Assembly (NCBI GenBank): GCA_034521495.1
Contig: JAXHMK010000017.1
Span: 38,931-102,930, forward strand
DNA from: Balneolaceae bacterium
GTDB taxonomy: Bacteria; Bacteroidota; Rhodothermia; Balneolales; Balneolaceae
Reading direction: 5' to 3'
Length of the DNA: 64,000 bases
Position numbers and translations under genes: made by a program. Shown here piece after piece: positions 46,057-55,296 of the stretch. Position 1 is the first letter of the stretch. Each line of letters begins with the position of its first letter. Below the pieces are notes generated by a model, which searched no databases, had not been told where the DNA came from, and was given only the letters and a program-made list of their open reading frames with translations.

Positions 46057-48585
46057 CTACTTTCCCACAAAGAACACGGCATTAGCAATCAACAGTTTTC
46101 CATTTTCCCAAAAACCACGATAGAGCGGATTGTCGATAAAATAGACCACCTGTCCTGAACCGTGTGGCTGAACTCCAAAAGAGAGCGTGTTTTCAAGATC
46201 CTGTTGTGCCTTGTAACCCGCAAATCCACTCATGTTTGCATCACGCGATTGAACAGCTCCTACGTTCCATCCGGAATCCAGATATTCAAACGTGTCTTCA
46301 CCTGTTTTTAAAGAGTAGTAGGTATCACTATAGCCGTATGCCAGCGGATGGGTATTGTCAACGGAAACTTTAAAGATAGACCCGGGTACATTTGAGCTGA
46401 CCCGGTTTCGGTCACGGTTTTCATACGGCTGAAGATTATCTTCATGGGTGGGTGCATCTTCATTAATGACTTTCCGCTGAAGCTGAAACCCGTCTCTTCC
46501 TGCTAATATTCGATTGGTTTGTCCAAAGCTGATTAGCGTACCGCCATTGCTGGTCCAGGAACTGATTTTTTCAATTGCCTGATCCGTTAAAACATCTGTG
46601 TAATAACCAGATGGGAGAATCAGAACGTTGAATGAGTTGAGGTCTGCCCTCATCAGATGATCGGTATGAATCAGAGTGGCAGGATAGTCGATCTGCTGAT
46701 CAAAAAAGTGCCAGATTTCGCCTGCATTCAAAGAGGATGTACCTTCACCGATCAAAAGTGCCACTTGTGGTTTCTCAATGAATTCAACATTATCTGAGCC
46801 AATATCAGATCCACTCGATACATAGCCTGTCGGTGAACCGTATATGGTTCGCTGATATTTTTCAGCAGCATCAACAACAATTTCATCAAATGAACCTCCA
46901 AGCTGCCGGTTGTTATTTCTTGTGATGATCAATGAACCTTTTTTATAGGAGTTTCCATCAATCACAAAATCCACTTTCGAAAAGCGACTTTTCACACCTT
47001 TTTTAGTGATATCAGCCAGAAACCGGGCATCATTCAATGAGTTCCACTCCAGGATATATGCGTATGGATTTTCAGTACCGGTAATTTCGGCCGATCTGAA
47101 GTTATCGGCAGAGATCTTCATTTCCGGGTTGATTCGGTTTTCCAGGGCATATCCCTCCAGGCCAAAACGGTAATGCGCTTCCCAGGCGGTAATGTCATAG
47201 GTAAGCGAATCGGAAAGCTCAGGATTCGGCTCAAACAATACACGCACAAAGTTTCCCTGCGGCTGATAGGCACTAACAATAATATCATTTTCAGAAATAG
47301 AAACTCGTTCCGTTTCGCCGGTTGAATAATCGTATCCATCCACTGTTCGATCTTCACCGGCAGTGCCGTATGTGATCTGATTCCGATCCAATTCAGAGAG
47401 CAGATGATAGATTTTGTCCGGGTTATTGTCCGCTTTAATTACGAATGTTTTGTATTGACCGCCCGGATTTTCCCTGGCTTCAGTAAAATAATTCTGGAAC
47501 TCATCAATCAACCGGTCAGCATTCTCAGAAGCGATCTCCACCGTTGACATTCCCGTGGTATAATGGTGCAGAAGCCGGTCTTTGAGTGTAAGTGTATCTC
47601 CCTCTTCTTTGTGAATTTTAAGTCCTGCTCTGCCGCCACCGGCCTGCTCATACGTCATGCCAATTGCACCATGAAAGGTCGGCCAAGTGTCACCATAGCC
47701 GGGGTAAAACAGATCAAACTGTTCTTTGGTAAAGTAGAACCAGCCTTCTTCGTCAAAATATTTGATGTGATTCTCGCCGATGGTAGTTTGAAATTCGCGT
47801 TGCCAATCGGTAATCACTTGGTGAAACGGCTCGGCCGCCGGCGCAAAATAGTAGGGATCATTGTACCCCTGTTCATGGTAATCCACATGAATGTGCGGGT
47901 ACCACTGTTTGTAGATTTTAAATCGCTGCTGAGTTTCTTTCTGAACCTGCCAGGCCCAGTCACGATTCAGGTCAAACAGGTAGTGGTTCGAACGTCCGCC
48001 GGGCCATGGTTCATGGTGTTCACGGGCTACGAATTTGGCATCCGGTTCTTCTCCAGCTATCTGTTTATACCAGTGCACATACCGGTCACGACCGTCGGGG
48101 TTAACCATCGGGTCCATGATGACAACCGTATTTTCAAGCCAGGATTTTGATTCGTAATTCCGGGGCTGAACCAGTTCATAGAGCGTTTTCATAGCCGCTT
48201 CACTGCTGGATGTTTCATTTCCGTGAACGTTATAACTCAGCCATACAATGGCTTTTTTGTTTGATGTAGTTTCTCCACCCTCCAATCCGGTCATTCGAAG
48301 ATTATTCAGCCGGATCTCCTCCAGGTTTTTATGATTTTCGGGAGTTGTAATCACCAGGTATACCAAGTCACGATGCTCATATGTCTCTCCATATTTTTGA
48401 ATGGTGGCGTACCCCGACTCCTCAGCAACGTGGGTTACATAATCCAGGACCTTGTGATGGGGAGTCCATCGATCTCCGATTTCATAACCCAAAAATTCAT
48501 CAGGCGATTGGAGTTGAGCGAATGCTGGTGTGATATATAAAAAGGAGAGGAATAAACTACTTAAAAGTAAAACCTTTGTTTTCAT
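46057..48585 (-). CDS. Secreted M14-family zinc carboxypeptidase with C-terminal glutamine-amidotransferase-like domain
   Basis: This 842-residue exported peptidase has a signal peptide ending PAFAQ. The ATG at 48585 is preferred over a TTG at 48606. The metal site begins with HGNE (His121, Glu124), in YNVHGNETSSSEA. MDPMVNPDGRDRYVHW, DLNRDWAWQ and VDYHEQG follow, all characteristic of M14 enzymes. Residues beyond about 600 form a class-I-amidotransferase-like fold (VALLIGEGTSSLNAGEIWHFFDQ, FNVLILPSGYYTD) without an obvious catalytic triad. The role is probably scavenging of peptides outside the cell. Confidence 0.92.
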   Translation of the reverse strand: MKTKVLLLSSLFLSFLYITPAFAQLQSPDEFLGYEIGDRWTPHHKVLDYVTHVAEESGYATIQKYGETYEHRDLVYLVITTPENHKNLEEIRLNNLRMTGLEGGETTSNKKAIVWLSYNVHGNETSSSEAAMKTLYELVQPRNYESKSWLENTVVIMDPMVNPDGRDRYVHWYKQIAGEEPDAKFVAREHHEPWPGGRSNHYLFDLNRDWAWQVQKETQQRFKIYKQWYPHIHVDYHEQGYNDPYYFAPAAEPFHQVITDWQREFQTTIGENHIKYFDEEGWFYFTKEQFDLFYPGYGDTWPTFHGAIGMTYEQAGGGRAGLKIHKEEGDTLTLKDRLLHHYTTGMSTVEIASENADRLIDEFQNYFTEARENPGGQYKTFVIKADNNPDKIYHLLSELDRNQITYGTAGEDRTVDGYDYSTGETERVSISENDIIVSAYQPQGNFVRVLFEPNPELSDSLTYDITAWEAHYRFGLEGYALENRINPEMKISADNFRSAEITGTENPYAYILEWNSLNDARFLADITKKGVKSRFSKVDFVIDGNSYKKGSLIITRNNNRQLGGSFDEIVVDAAEKYQRTIYGSPTGYVSSGSDIGSDNVEFIEKPQVALLIGEGTSSLNAGEIWHFFDQQIDYPATLIHTDHLMRADLNSFNVLILPSGYYTDVLTDQAIEKISSWTSNGGTLISFGQTNRILAGRDGFQLQRKVINEDAPTHEDNLQPYENRDRNRVSSNVPGSIFKVSVDNTHPLAYGYSDTYYSLKTGEDTFEYLDSGWNVGAVQSRDANMSGFAGYKAQQDLENTLSFGVQPHGSGQVVYFIDNPLYRGFWENGKLLIANAVFFVGK

Positions 48586-48669
48586 TTTGGAGTGCCTGAT
48601 GCGCAAGTCGATTTATTTATGAAAGTTAAAAGTGAGCAAACTTAACCAAAAAATAAAAATGTTTTATAC

Positions 48670-48699
48670 TTATGCATGATTTATTTAATTTATGCATAA
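48670..48699. promoter_or_regulatory. Candidate VapBC operator
   Basis: TTATGCAT (48670-48677) and ATGCATAA (48692-48699) are a perfect 8-bp inverted repeat with a 14-base AT-rich spacer, 24 bases upstream of the antitoxin ATG. Antitoxins of this kind repress their own operon through such palindromes. Confidence 0.6.
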
Positions 48700-48722
48700 A
48701 TATAAATCAACAATCAACTGAG

Positions 48723-48920
48723 ATGAGAACCACACTTGATTTACCGGAAGATCTGCTGCAAAAAGCGATGAGGTTATCCAACCAAAAAACAAAGACATCT
48801 ACAATCATTTTGGCACTCGAAGAACTTGTTCGAAAATCGACCCTTTCCGATATAAAAGATTTTAAAGGAAAGGTTGATCTTGATATTGATATAGACAAAT
48901 TAAGAGACCGCCAGAAGTGA
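48723..48920 (+). CDS. vapB: VapB-type antitoxin
   Basis: This 65-residue protein begins MRTTLDLPEDLL, the ribbon-helix-helix pattern of DUF2191/VapB antitoxins, with a C-terminal toxin-binding tail (FKGKVDLDIDIDKLRDRQK). The ATG at 48723 is preferred over an in-frame ATG 17 codons upstream, because the RHH strand begins there and the upstream peptide overlaps the operator palindrome. The stop overlaps the toxin start by four bases (GTGA). Confidence 0.85.
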   Translation: MRTTLDLPEDLLQKAMRLSNQKTKTSTIILALEELVRKSTLSDIKDFKGKVDLDIDIDKLRDRQK

Positions 48921-49297
48921 ACGTTATTATAGACACATCTGTCTGGATAGATTATTTTAAACAGGGTGAGCAAACATCAATCGTTGATGTACTTATTGAC
49001 GAAAATCTAATCACAACAAATGATATAATTCTTGCTGAATTAGTTCCCTTCTTGAGAGTAAAAAAGCAAAAAAAACTTATCAGACTACTTTATAAAATCA
49101 GAAAGTTACCTTTAAAAACTGACTGGGATGAGATTATTGAATTCCAGGTAAAATGCATTCGGAAAGGTATTAATGGTGTTGGAATTCCGGATCTTATAAT
49201 TGCCCAGAACTCCAAACACCATCAATGTAAGTTATATTCATTAGACAAACATTTCCGACTACTTAATGAAGTTGTAGATGTAGATCTATTTGACTAA
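48917..49297 (+). CDS. vapC: PIN-domain toxin VapC
   Basis: This is a 126-residue ribonuclease of the PIN fold. IIDTSVWIDYF carries the first catalytic Asp (Asp6), LAELVPF a Glu, and GIPDLIIAQNS a further Asp, with YSLDKHFRLL near the end supplying the last. VapC toxins cut specific tRNAs or rRNA. The GTG at 48917 overlaps the vapB stop, which couples translation. All acidic positions appear intact, so the module should be functional. Confidence 0.9.
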   Translation: MNVIIDTSVWIDYFKQGEQTSIVDVLIDENLITTNDIILAELVPFLRVKKQKKLIRLLYKIRKLPLKTDWDEIIEFQVKCIRKGINGVGIPDLIIAQNSKHHQCKLYSLDKHFRLLNEVVDVDLFD

Positions 49298-49315
49298 TGA
49301 TAAGTGACGTATCTT

Positions 49316-49750
49316 TTAATTAAGTGTATACTCAAGAGTAATTTCCGCATCTAACAACTTTGATACGGGACAACCTTCTTTAGCACCTTTCGCAATTTCA
49401 TCGAATTTCTCCTCGGCAATATCGGGCACTTTAGCCTGAAGTTGCAGGGCGCTTTTAGTAATCGCCCATCCGCCATCTTTTTGATCCAGGCTAATGGTCG
49501 CTTTCGTCTCAATAGAATCGGCTGTGTAGCCTTCTTTTTCCAAAGCAACACTCAAAGCCATGGCGTAGCATCCGGCATGTGCGGCTCCAATCAGCTCTTC
49601 AGGATTTGTTCCTTTTGTTCCGTCTTCATTTTCAAATCTTAGTTTTACTGAATAGGGCAGATCGGTAAAAGCGCCACTTCTGGGTGTGGTTAACGTTCCC
49701 GATCCTTCAGTTCCTGAACCATTCCAAATTGCTTCTGCTATACGTTTCAT
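49316..49750 (-). CDS. osmC: OsmC-family organic hydroperoxide reductase
   Basis: This 144-residue thiol peroxidase has Cys61 (AHAGCYAMAL) and Cys127 (KEGCPVSKLL), the paired active-site cysteines of OsmC/Ohr proteins. NPEELIGAAHAGC is the family signature. OsmC rather than Ohr is favoured by the length and the RSGAFTDLPYSVKLRFE start. It detoxifies organic peroxides. It is convergent with vapBC, separated by under 20 bases. Confidence 0.93.
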   Translation of the reverse strand: MKRIAEAIWNGSGTEGSGTLTTPRSGAFTDLPYSVKLRFENEDGTKGTNPEELIGAAHAGCYAMALSVALEKEGYTADSIETKATISLDQKDGGWAITKSALQLQAKVPDIAEEKFDEIAKGAKEGCPVSKLLDAEITLEYTLN

Positions 49751-49784
49751 AATTGTAGGTTAGTTATTGATTTATGTTATGATT

Positions 49785-49909
49785 TAGTGTCTCTAAGAAA
49801 ACGTCAATCTCTGCGTTCCACTTGCCTCAAAAATGCTCATGTACACGTAGTACATTGCGCTTTTTGAGGCTTCGCGCGCCTTGACCTTGACGTTTTCTTA
49901 GGACACTAT
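49785..49909. repeat. Long interrupted palindrome upstream of osmC
   Basis: TAGTGTCTCTAAGAAAACGTCAA pairs with TTGACGTTTTCTTAGGACACTA across about 125 bases. Inside are GCCTCAAAAA/TTTTTGAGGC arms and ATGTACACGTAGTACAT. The pairing covers most of the segment, so it looks like a small mobile palindrome. It lies in the osmC promoter region. Confidence 0.65.
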
Positions 49910-49940
49910 GAATTTTCTTACAAGCATGATTTAGATTCAT

Positions 49941-50822
49941 TCATTTAGAAGATAATATCAAAAGGGCGTTTGCAATATTTCTTTCACCATTATGATCGAA
50001 TCTCAAGTTATCACTCGGGTAATTTACAATTCCATTTTCTGTTTTGTTTTTGATCCACATCGCGGTAGATCCGCCGCCATCTAAATTCAAGGCGTCTTTC
50101 GCTCCAAGGTTCGCTAAAAAATTTGTTAATTCATGGATTGTCATTCCATACGCCTGGAACGACCGTCCATCAATAGTAACCAAAAACAAGCGCCTGTCGT
50201 TTGTTATGGCGACCGCAGTTCTCGGATGCCTGTTTTGATGAAACGAATTATTATTGAATGATTGAATTTCGGATTCAAAAATTAAAAGAGGCCCGGAAGT
50301 CAAAATATTTTCAAAGTCGGCGCTTATCCATCCTTCTGCCGGTTTCTTTAAAATTTGAATGGGTTGATTCTCTGACCAACCCAAAGCCCCGCGCTCATTA
50401 AATGGATTACGATTTACATGTCCTTCATGAATGACTGTTTCGTCCACTTTTAAGAAAACAACAGATCCACCTGATTCCCGATTAAAAAAAGAGCCATTTA
50501 CCGCAACCAACGCATTATTCTTAGATGCAAACTCACTCGTTTTGATCAAACTATCTTCAAGAAAAGCCAGCTCGAATTCCGTTTCTATGCTGTCTAAAAA
50601 TAGTTCCACCAAATTGATACTCTGTTTGGAGTCAAAGAGATCATCTCCTTTGTAGTTTTTCCAGTAAATGCCTTTATCAAGTCTTTCTGTAGTCCATGTA
50701 ATATTCGCAGCAGAATTGTCTGATGAATCCTGAGCCTTAACTACATCGAGTGAGAAAATGAATGAAATCGAGAATACAAGTAAGCACCCTCTCAGAAGAT
50801 ATGTATGTAGAGTTCTCTTCAA
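49941..50822 (-). CDS. Phosphodiester glycosidase family protein (DUF2233/NAGPA-like), secreted
   Basis: The fold of the N-acetylglucosamine-1-phosphodiester glycosidase family is seen: NALVAVNGSFFNRESGG, RHPRTAVAITNDRRLFLVTIDGR, YGMTIHELTNFLANLGAKDALNLDGGGSTAMW, which is the family signature. The TTG at 50822 gives a 293-residue protein starting with a signal peptide (KRTLHTYLLRGCLLVFSISFIF). A longer frame to 50957 would overlap the divergent promoter region and is less likely. The substrate is unknown; such enzymes act on sugar phosphodiesters at the cell surface. Confidence 0.85.
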   Translation of the reverse strand: MKRTLHTYLLRGCLLVFSISFIFSLDVVKAQDSSDNSAANITWTTERLDKGIYWKNYKGDDLFDSKQSINLVELFLDSIETEFELAFLEDSLIKTSEFASKNNALVAVNGSFFNRESGGSVVFLKVDETVIHEGHVNRNPFNERGALGWSENQPIQILKKPAEGWISADFENILTSGPLLIFESEIQSFNNNSFHQNRHPRTAVAITNDRRLFLVTIDGRSFQAYGMTIHELTNFLANLGAKDALNLDGGGSTAMWIKNKTENGIVNYPSDNLRFDHNGERNIANALLILSSK

Positions 50823-50972
50823 ATCTTTTTTCTGATTTAATAAGACTACGAATAAAGTAAACAAAAAAGAATGAGATTGGGATTGAAATTTCAGCAACCT
50901 TGAAAAAAAACTTCCGTAATGATGGTTATCAATATTGATAATTGAGTTTTGAATCAAAAAAAGGATGTACAG

Positions 50973-52079
50973 ATGAAAGGAAAAAAACTATGGATAACTC
51001 TTCTCTTTCTGATGGTATTGGGCAGCGGTGCCTTCTACTTTTTGCAGGGTGATTCATCATCGAAAGAGGGAGAGCAGGAGCCATTTGTAGTCGCCGAGAT
51101 CGGAACAGTTGTGGAGAAAGCATTGGCGGTGGGTACAATTGAGCCGGAAAATGAAATCGAAATTAAATCAAAAATATCGGGGGTAGTTAATAGAATTTTT
51201 GCTGAACCGGGAGACTATGTTACACAAGGACAACCACTGATTGAAGTAAAGCCGGACCCAACACCGCTTGAACTTGCCGAAGCAAAACGGAACCTGGAAC
51301 GAACGCAGATTGAGAAGAAAAGCCTCGAGAGCGAAATGCAGCGTATGCAGAAACTGATGGATCAACAACTCGTTTCTGCCCAGGAATATGAACAACTGGA
51401 GCAACAATATGAGGATGTAAAAATTCGTCTTCAAATCAGCCAGGAACGTCTCGACCTTCTTGAATCGGGTAAAATTTCCATTGGTGATACAGTTATTGAA
51501 TCGGTGATTCGCGCTCCGGTTGACGGTTACATACTGGAAAAAATGGTAGATATCGGTGAGCCGGTTGTTCCGCTAACATCCTACCAGGCCGGTACAGCAC
51601 TCATGAGTCTTGCGGGAATGGACAAATTGCTCTTTAAAGGAACCGTTGATGAAATTGACGTCGGTAAGATGCAGGAAGGCATGACCGCCGAAATTAAAAT
51701 TGGTGCATTGCCGGATGCAGTTGTGTATGGAGAAGTATCCCGGATTTCACTGAAAGCTACACAGGAAGATAATGCCACCGTCTTTCCGGTTGAAATTACA
51801 ATAACCAATACAAATGGTGTAACGCTACGTGCCGGGTATTCTGCCAATGCTGATATCATTATCGAACAGGTGGAAAATGTGATTACGATTCCTGAGCGAG
51901 TTATTACTATGAAAGACGGGAAGAACATCATTGAGATTCCCGGCGATGAACCCGGCAGCCGCGTTGAGAAAGAGATTGAACTCGGCCTGAGTGATGCCAT
52001 CACCGTTGCTGTAACCGGGGGACTTTCCGAAGGCGATAAGGTTTTTGAACGGCCTGTCCGAACTCTGACTGTTAGATAA
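50973..52079 (+). CDS. MacA/HlyD-type efflux adaptor (RND periplasmic adaptor family)
   Basis: This 368-residue membrane-fusion protein has an N-terminal anchor (KKLWITLLFLMVLGSGAFYF), a barrel-sandwich biotinyl-lipoyl half (SKISGVVNRIFAEPGDYVTQGQPL), a coiled-coil hairpin at about 90-165, the second lipoyl half (IRAPVDGYILEKMVDIGEPV), and a beta-barrel and membrane-proximal domain to the end. The ATG at 50973 has AAAGGA at good spacing. It precedes two FtsX/MacB-type permeases and should bridge them to an outer-membrane channel, which is not in the window. Confidence 0.92.
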   Translation: MKGKKLWITLLFLMVLGSGAFYFLQGDSSSKEGEQEPFVVAEIGTVVEKALAVGTIEPENEIEIKSKISGVVNRIFAEPGDYVTQGQPLIEVKPDPTPLELAEAKRNLERTQIEKKSLESEMQRMQKLMDQQLVSAQEYEQLEQQYEDVKIRLQISQERLDLLESGKISIGDTVIESVIRAPVDGYILEKMVDIGEPVVPLTSYQAGTALMSLAGMDKLLFKGTVDEIDVGKMQEGMTAEIKIGALPDAVVYGEVSRISLKATQEDNATVFPVEITITNTNGVTLRAGYSANADIIIEQVENVITIPERVITMKDGKNIIEIPGDEPGSRVEKEIELGLSDAITVAVTGGLSEGDKVFERPVRTLTVR

Positions 52080-52084
52080 TGAGA

Positions 52085-52222
52085 ATCCCCCTTTGAAGGG
52101 GAAAGTGAAGTGAGCGTTTAGCGAATGAACTCGGGGGATGTCCCACTACGCAAAGCGAACACCCCTCTGAGTTTTTCAAGAACTTTTTGAAAAACTCTGT
52201 CTCCCCTGAAAGGGAGATTTAT
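52085..52222. repeat. Mosaic palindromic repeat between adaptor and first permease
   Basis: CCCCCTTTGAAGGGG, a GAACTCGGGGGATGT stretch, CAAGAACTTTTTG and CTCCCCTGAAAGGGAG follow in series. The block resembles those at 35622 and 53492. It interrupts an otherwise cotranscribed unit. Confidence 0.65.
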
Positions 52223-52258
52223 TGTAAATCAAATTTGAATGCTGAGTTTTAATCATCC

Positions 52259-53488
52259 ATGTCCATCCTAAGTCTATTTACAGACCTTTTTCGAAATCTG
52301 AACCAACAGCGGCTGCGGAGTTTTCTCACCATTTTTGGGATTATGTGGGGAACGGCTACACTGATTCTGCTCCTGGCCTTTGGCGTTGGGTTCCGTGATC
52401 AAACGGTATTGAATATGCGCGGGATGGGAGATCAGCTTGCCATTATGTTTCCGGGGCAGACCACGAAAGCATTTGAAGGATATGGAGTAGGCCGCCCCAT
52501 TCGATTTCGTGAAGCCGACGCCTGGATGCTAAAACAGCAAATTCCGGCGATGGATGTTGTGCTGCCCGAGTACATGCAGAATCTGCAAATATCGTATGGA
52601 GAGAAACGTCGGAATTCATCCGTGGGTGGCGTATTTCCGGAGTATCAAGATGTTCGGAATATGTACGAGCAGCAAGGCGGTCGTTGGCTGAATGAGGATG
52701 ATATTGAAGATCAACGACGTGTAATTTTCCTGGGAAACCGCCTGGCTCAAAACCTGTTTGAAAATGAAGATCCCATCGGAAAGAAAGTGTTGATGCAGGA
52801 TACTCCGTTTACTGTAATTGGGGTACTTGCCGAGAAGATTCAAAACTCATCGTATTCTCAGCAAGACCAGGATCGGGCGTTTATTCCGGCCACCACGTTT
52901 TCAACCATGATGGGAACCGATATCGTCAATAACATCATTTATACTCCGCAAGACCCGGAATTAGCTGAAGATATTCGAACGCAAGTATATGAAGTGATGG
53001 GCCGAAAACATCGGTTTGATCCATCGGATACAGATGCCATCGGACTTTGGGATACCAATGAGTTTTGGTCATTCATCGATATCATGTTTTTGGGAATTAA
53101 TGGTTTCCTTGGGTTGATTGGATTTTTTACGCTTGCCGTAGGAGGGATTGGAGTCGCTAATATCATGTTTGTGGTAGTGCAGGAGCGAATGAAGGAGATC
53201 GGTATTCGGCGTTCAGTTGGTGCCCGGCGCCATCATATTATGGGTCAGTTTTTCCTGGAAACGTTTTTGATTATAGGATTGGGAGCCGGGGCGGGCTATG
53301 TTATCGGATGGCTTTTGGTTCAGGCCACGCAAAATATTCCGATTAAGGAATTTGTAGGTGCTCCTTACTTCTCGCCGGAGGTTGGGTTGATTGCATTTGC
53401 CGTTTTAGGATTTGTAGGATTTGCAGCCGGAATGCTTCCGGCATGGCGGGCATCGCGGCTGGATATTGTAGAATGTTTGAGGAGGTAA
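52259..53488 (+). CDS. ABC transporter permease, MacB/FtsX type (first copy)
   Basis: This 409-residue permease has an N-terminal helix (RSFLTIFGIMWGTATLILLLAFGVGF), a large periplasmic MacB_PCD domain at about residues 45-270, and three C-terminal helices of the FtsX domain (IGVANIMFVVVQERMKEIGIRRSVGARR is the characteristic coupling segment). There is no fused ATPase, unlike E. coli MacB. It is a paralogue of the next gene, and the two may form a heterodimer. The substrate is unknown. Confidence 0.92.
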   Translation: MSILSLFTDLFRNLNQQRLRSFLTIFGIMWGTATLILLLAFGVGFRDQTVLNMRGMGDQLAIMFPGQTTKAFEGYGVGRPIRFREADAWMLKQQIPAMDVVLPEYMQNLQISYGEKRRNSSVGGVFPEYQDVRNMYEQQGGRWLNEDDIEDQRRVIFLGNRLAQNLFENEDPIGKKVLMQDTPFTVIGVLAEKIQNSSYSQQDQDRAFIPATTFSTMMGTDIVNNIIYTPQDPELAEDIRTQVYEVMGRKHRFDPSDTDAIGLWDTNEFWSFIDIMFLGINGFLGLIGFFTLAVGGIGVANIMFVVVQERMKEIGIRRSVGARRHHIMGQFFLETFLIIGLGAGAGYVIGWLLVQATQNIPIKEFVGAPYFSPEVGLIAFAVLGFVGFAAGMLPAWRASRLDIVECLRR

Positions 53489-53491
53489 AAA

Positions 53492-53645
53492 GAGATCTCC
53501 CCTTGAGGGGAGTGCCGAAGTGAAACGAAGGCGAGGGGTGTCGGTTGAACGAGTTTTTAAGCGAGATTCTCAATTCCTGACACCCATCTGCTTTATCAGG
53601 AAAAGCCTGATAAACCTGTCTTCCCTCAATGGAAGATTTGAAAAC
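53492..53645. repeat. Mosaic palindromic repeat between the two permeases
   Basis: CTCCCCTTGAGGGGAG heads the block. TTTATCAGGAAAAGCCTGATAAA is a perfect-looking hairpin near 53591, and CCTCAATGGAAG ends it. It separates the paralogous permease genes. Same style as the neighbouring mosaic. Confidence 0.65.
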
Positions 53646-53661
53646 CAGATATATTTGAAAC

Positions 53662-54906
53662 ATGTGGCGAAATTTATTCAGAGAATTCTTTTCTGATCTT
53701 GGAAAACAAAAACTGAGATCTTTTTTAACGCTTTCAGCAATCGCCTGGGGTACACTTTCAGTGATACTTCTGCTGGCGTTTGGTCGCGGATTGGGAACCA
53801 GTATGATGGAGGGAATGCTGGGTGCGGGTAATCAGGTCATTGTGATTTATGGCGGGCAAACGAGCATGAACTACGAAGGCCTTGGAATTGGACGGGCCAT
53901 TCGATTTACCGAAGATGACGTTGATTTGATTGAACGCGCCGTACCGGATGTGCAATACTCAAGTCCACAGTATGGACGATGGGGAGCTACCATTGAATAC
54001 GGTGATATTCGCACCAACACCTATATGGAAGGCGTAGATCCGGATTTTGAGATTATGCGGACAATGTATCCTGCGGCAGGGGGGCGCTTTATTAATGAGA
54101 AAGATGTGGATGAGATGCGGCGAGTTCTCTTTTTAGGAGATGAGATCGCGCAACGAATATTCCAGGATGAGAATCCCGTCGGAAAAGAAGTGATGTTAAA
54201 TGATGTGCCTTTCACAGTTATTGGGATCATGCAATCCAAAATGCAGACCTCTATGAACAACGGTCCGGATGCTGACCGCGCCATTATTCCACACACGACT
54301 TATCGAAATATTTACGGCGACCGAAATGTTGGCTCAATTTTGATCCGGCCCAACGATCCGAATAAACAGGAAGAGATCAAATCAGCCGTTACGAATATTT
54401 TTTCAAACAAGTACAAGTTTGATCCGGCAGACGAGCAGGCCATGCCGATGCGGGATTTCATCGAAATGGAAGAGATGAACCAGAATGTTGCAACCGGCCT
54501 GGAAATTTTTCTCTTCACAGTCGGATTTTTTACGCTGATGATTGCCGGTGTGGGTGTGGCAAACATCATGTTTGTCATCGTGAAAGAGCGTACACAAGAG
54601 ATCGGTATAAAACTTGCGGTGGGAGCCAGAAAAATACACATCATCATTCAGTTTGTTTTTGAATCACTCTTCATATCCTTCTTGGGTGGAATGCTGGGGA
54701 TGGCAGTCTCCTCAGCAATTGTCTATGGAGTGTTGGCCATGAATATGACAGAAGGCGCCGGTCAATTTCTTGGCAAACCGGAAATCTCACAACTTGCCGT
54801 TATTGTCACAGTGGGTGTGCTGGTACTTATCGGGTTGATTGCGGGCATTTTTCCCGCCATAAAAGCCGCAAAAGTTGATCCGGTGGAGTCTTTGCGGTAT
54901 GAGTAG
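53662..54906 (+). CDS. ABC transporter permease, MacB/FtsX type (second copy)
   Basis: This 414-residue paralogue has the same layout: a first helix (LRSFLTLSAIAWGTLSVILLLAFGRGL), a MacB_PCD periplasmic domain, and a three-helix FtsX domain with VANIMFVIVKERTQEIGIKLAVGARK. It ends AAKVDPVESLRYE, a typical permease tail. No ATPase gene lies next to either copy, so the nucleotide-binding subunit must be encoded elsewhere. Confidence 0.92.
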   Translation: MWRNLFREFFSDLGKQKLRSFLTLSAIAWGTLSVILLLAFGRGLGTSMMEGMLGAGNQVIVIYGGQTSMNYEGLGIGRAIRFTEDDVDLIERAVPDVQYSSPQYGRWGATIEYGDIRTNTYMEGVDPDFEIMRTMYPAAGGRFINEKDVDEMRRVLFLGDEIAQRIFQDENPVGKEVMLNDVPFTVIGIMQSKMQTSMNNGPDADRAIIPHTTYRNIYGDRNVGSILIRPNDPNKQEEIKSAVTNIFSNKYKFDPADEQAMPMRDFIEMEEMNQNVATGLEIFLFTVGFFTLMIAGVGVANIMFVIVKERTQEIGIKLAVGARKIHIIIQFVFESLFISFLGGMLGMAVSSAIVYGVLAMNMTEGAGQFLGKPEISQLAVIVTVGVLVLIGLIAGIFPAIKAAKVDPVESLRYE

Positions 54907-55296
54907 GGGAAGGGATGCGAAAAGTCATTGACGAGCTGTCAAGCAAAGACTTCCCCAACTGTCGCAAGTGACGCTACCCTTAACACTTACGCCAGTCGCG
55001 GGGTAGGGGGGTCAGGAGGCTGGGAATGGGTCCGGCACAAGCGAGACCTTTGCGCTCTCAAACAAACCCGTCAGACCGCTCCAAGCGGTCAGACGGGTAA
55101 ACTTATCCCATTATAAATTTTTTGTAAGGGCTGTAACAGATTCGGCTCATACTATAAAGAACCCGTTTACCAGTTATCAAAATAAGTGTCATTGAAGATC
55201 CAACTGGCACAAGTGACGCTTCGCTGAACACTTGCGCCAGTTGGGGCTTAACGCTTGCACCAGTCGGGGATTCTGTAATCTAAAATTCCAGGTACG
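54907..55296. repeat. Cluster of GCGCAAG-family and CCGTCAGAC hairpins
   Basis: ACCCGTCAGACCGCTCCAAGCGGTCAGACGGGT near 55067 is a near-perfect hairpin; its arms recur in the larger palindrome at 62069-62158. Around 55205, ACTGGCACAAGTGACGCTTCGCTGAACACTTGCGCCAGT is the palindromic end of the repeat family seen at 4101 and 29250. GTCGCAAGTGACGC near 54960 is a fragment. The cluster fills the gap before the large secreted protein. Confidence 0.65.

Noticed and set aside
50823..50957. N-terminal extension of the phosphodiester glycosidase
   Set aside because: It would run into the start of the divergent adaptor gene, and the signal peptide begins properly at the TTG at 50822.
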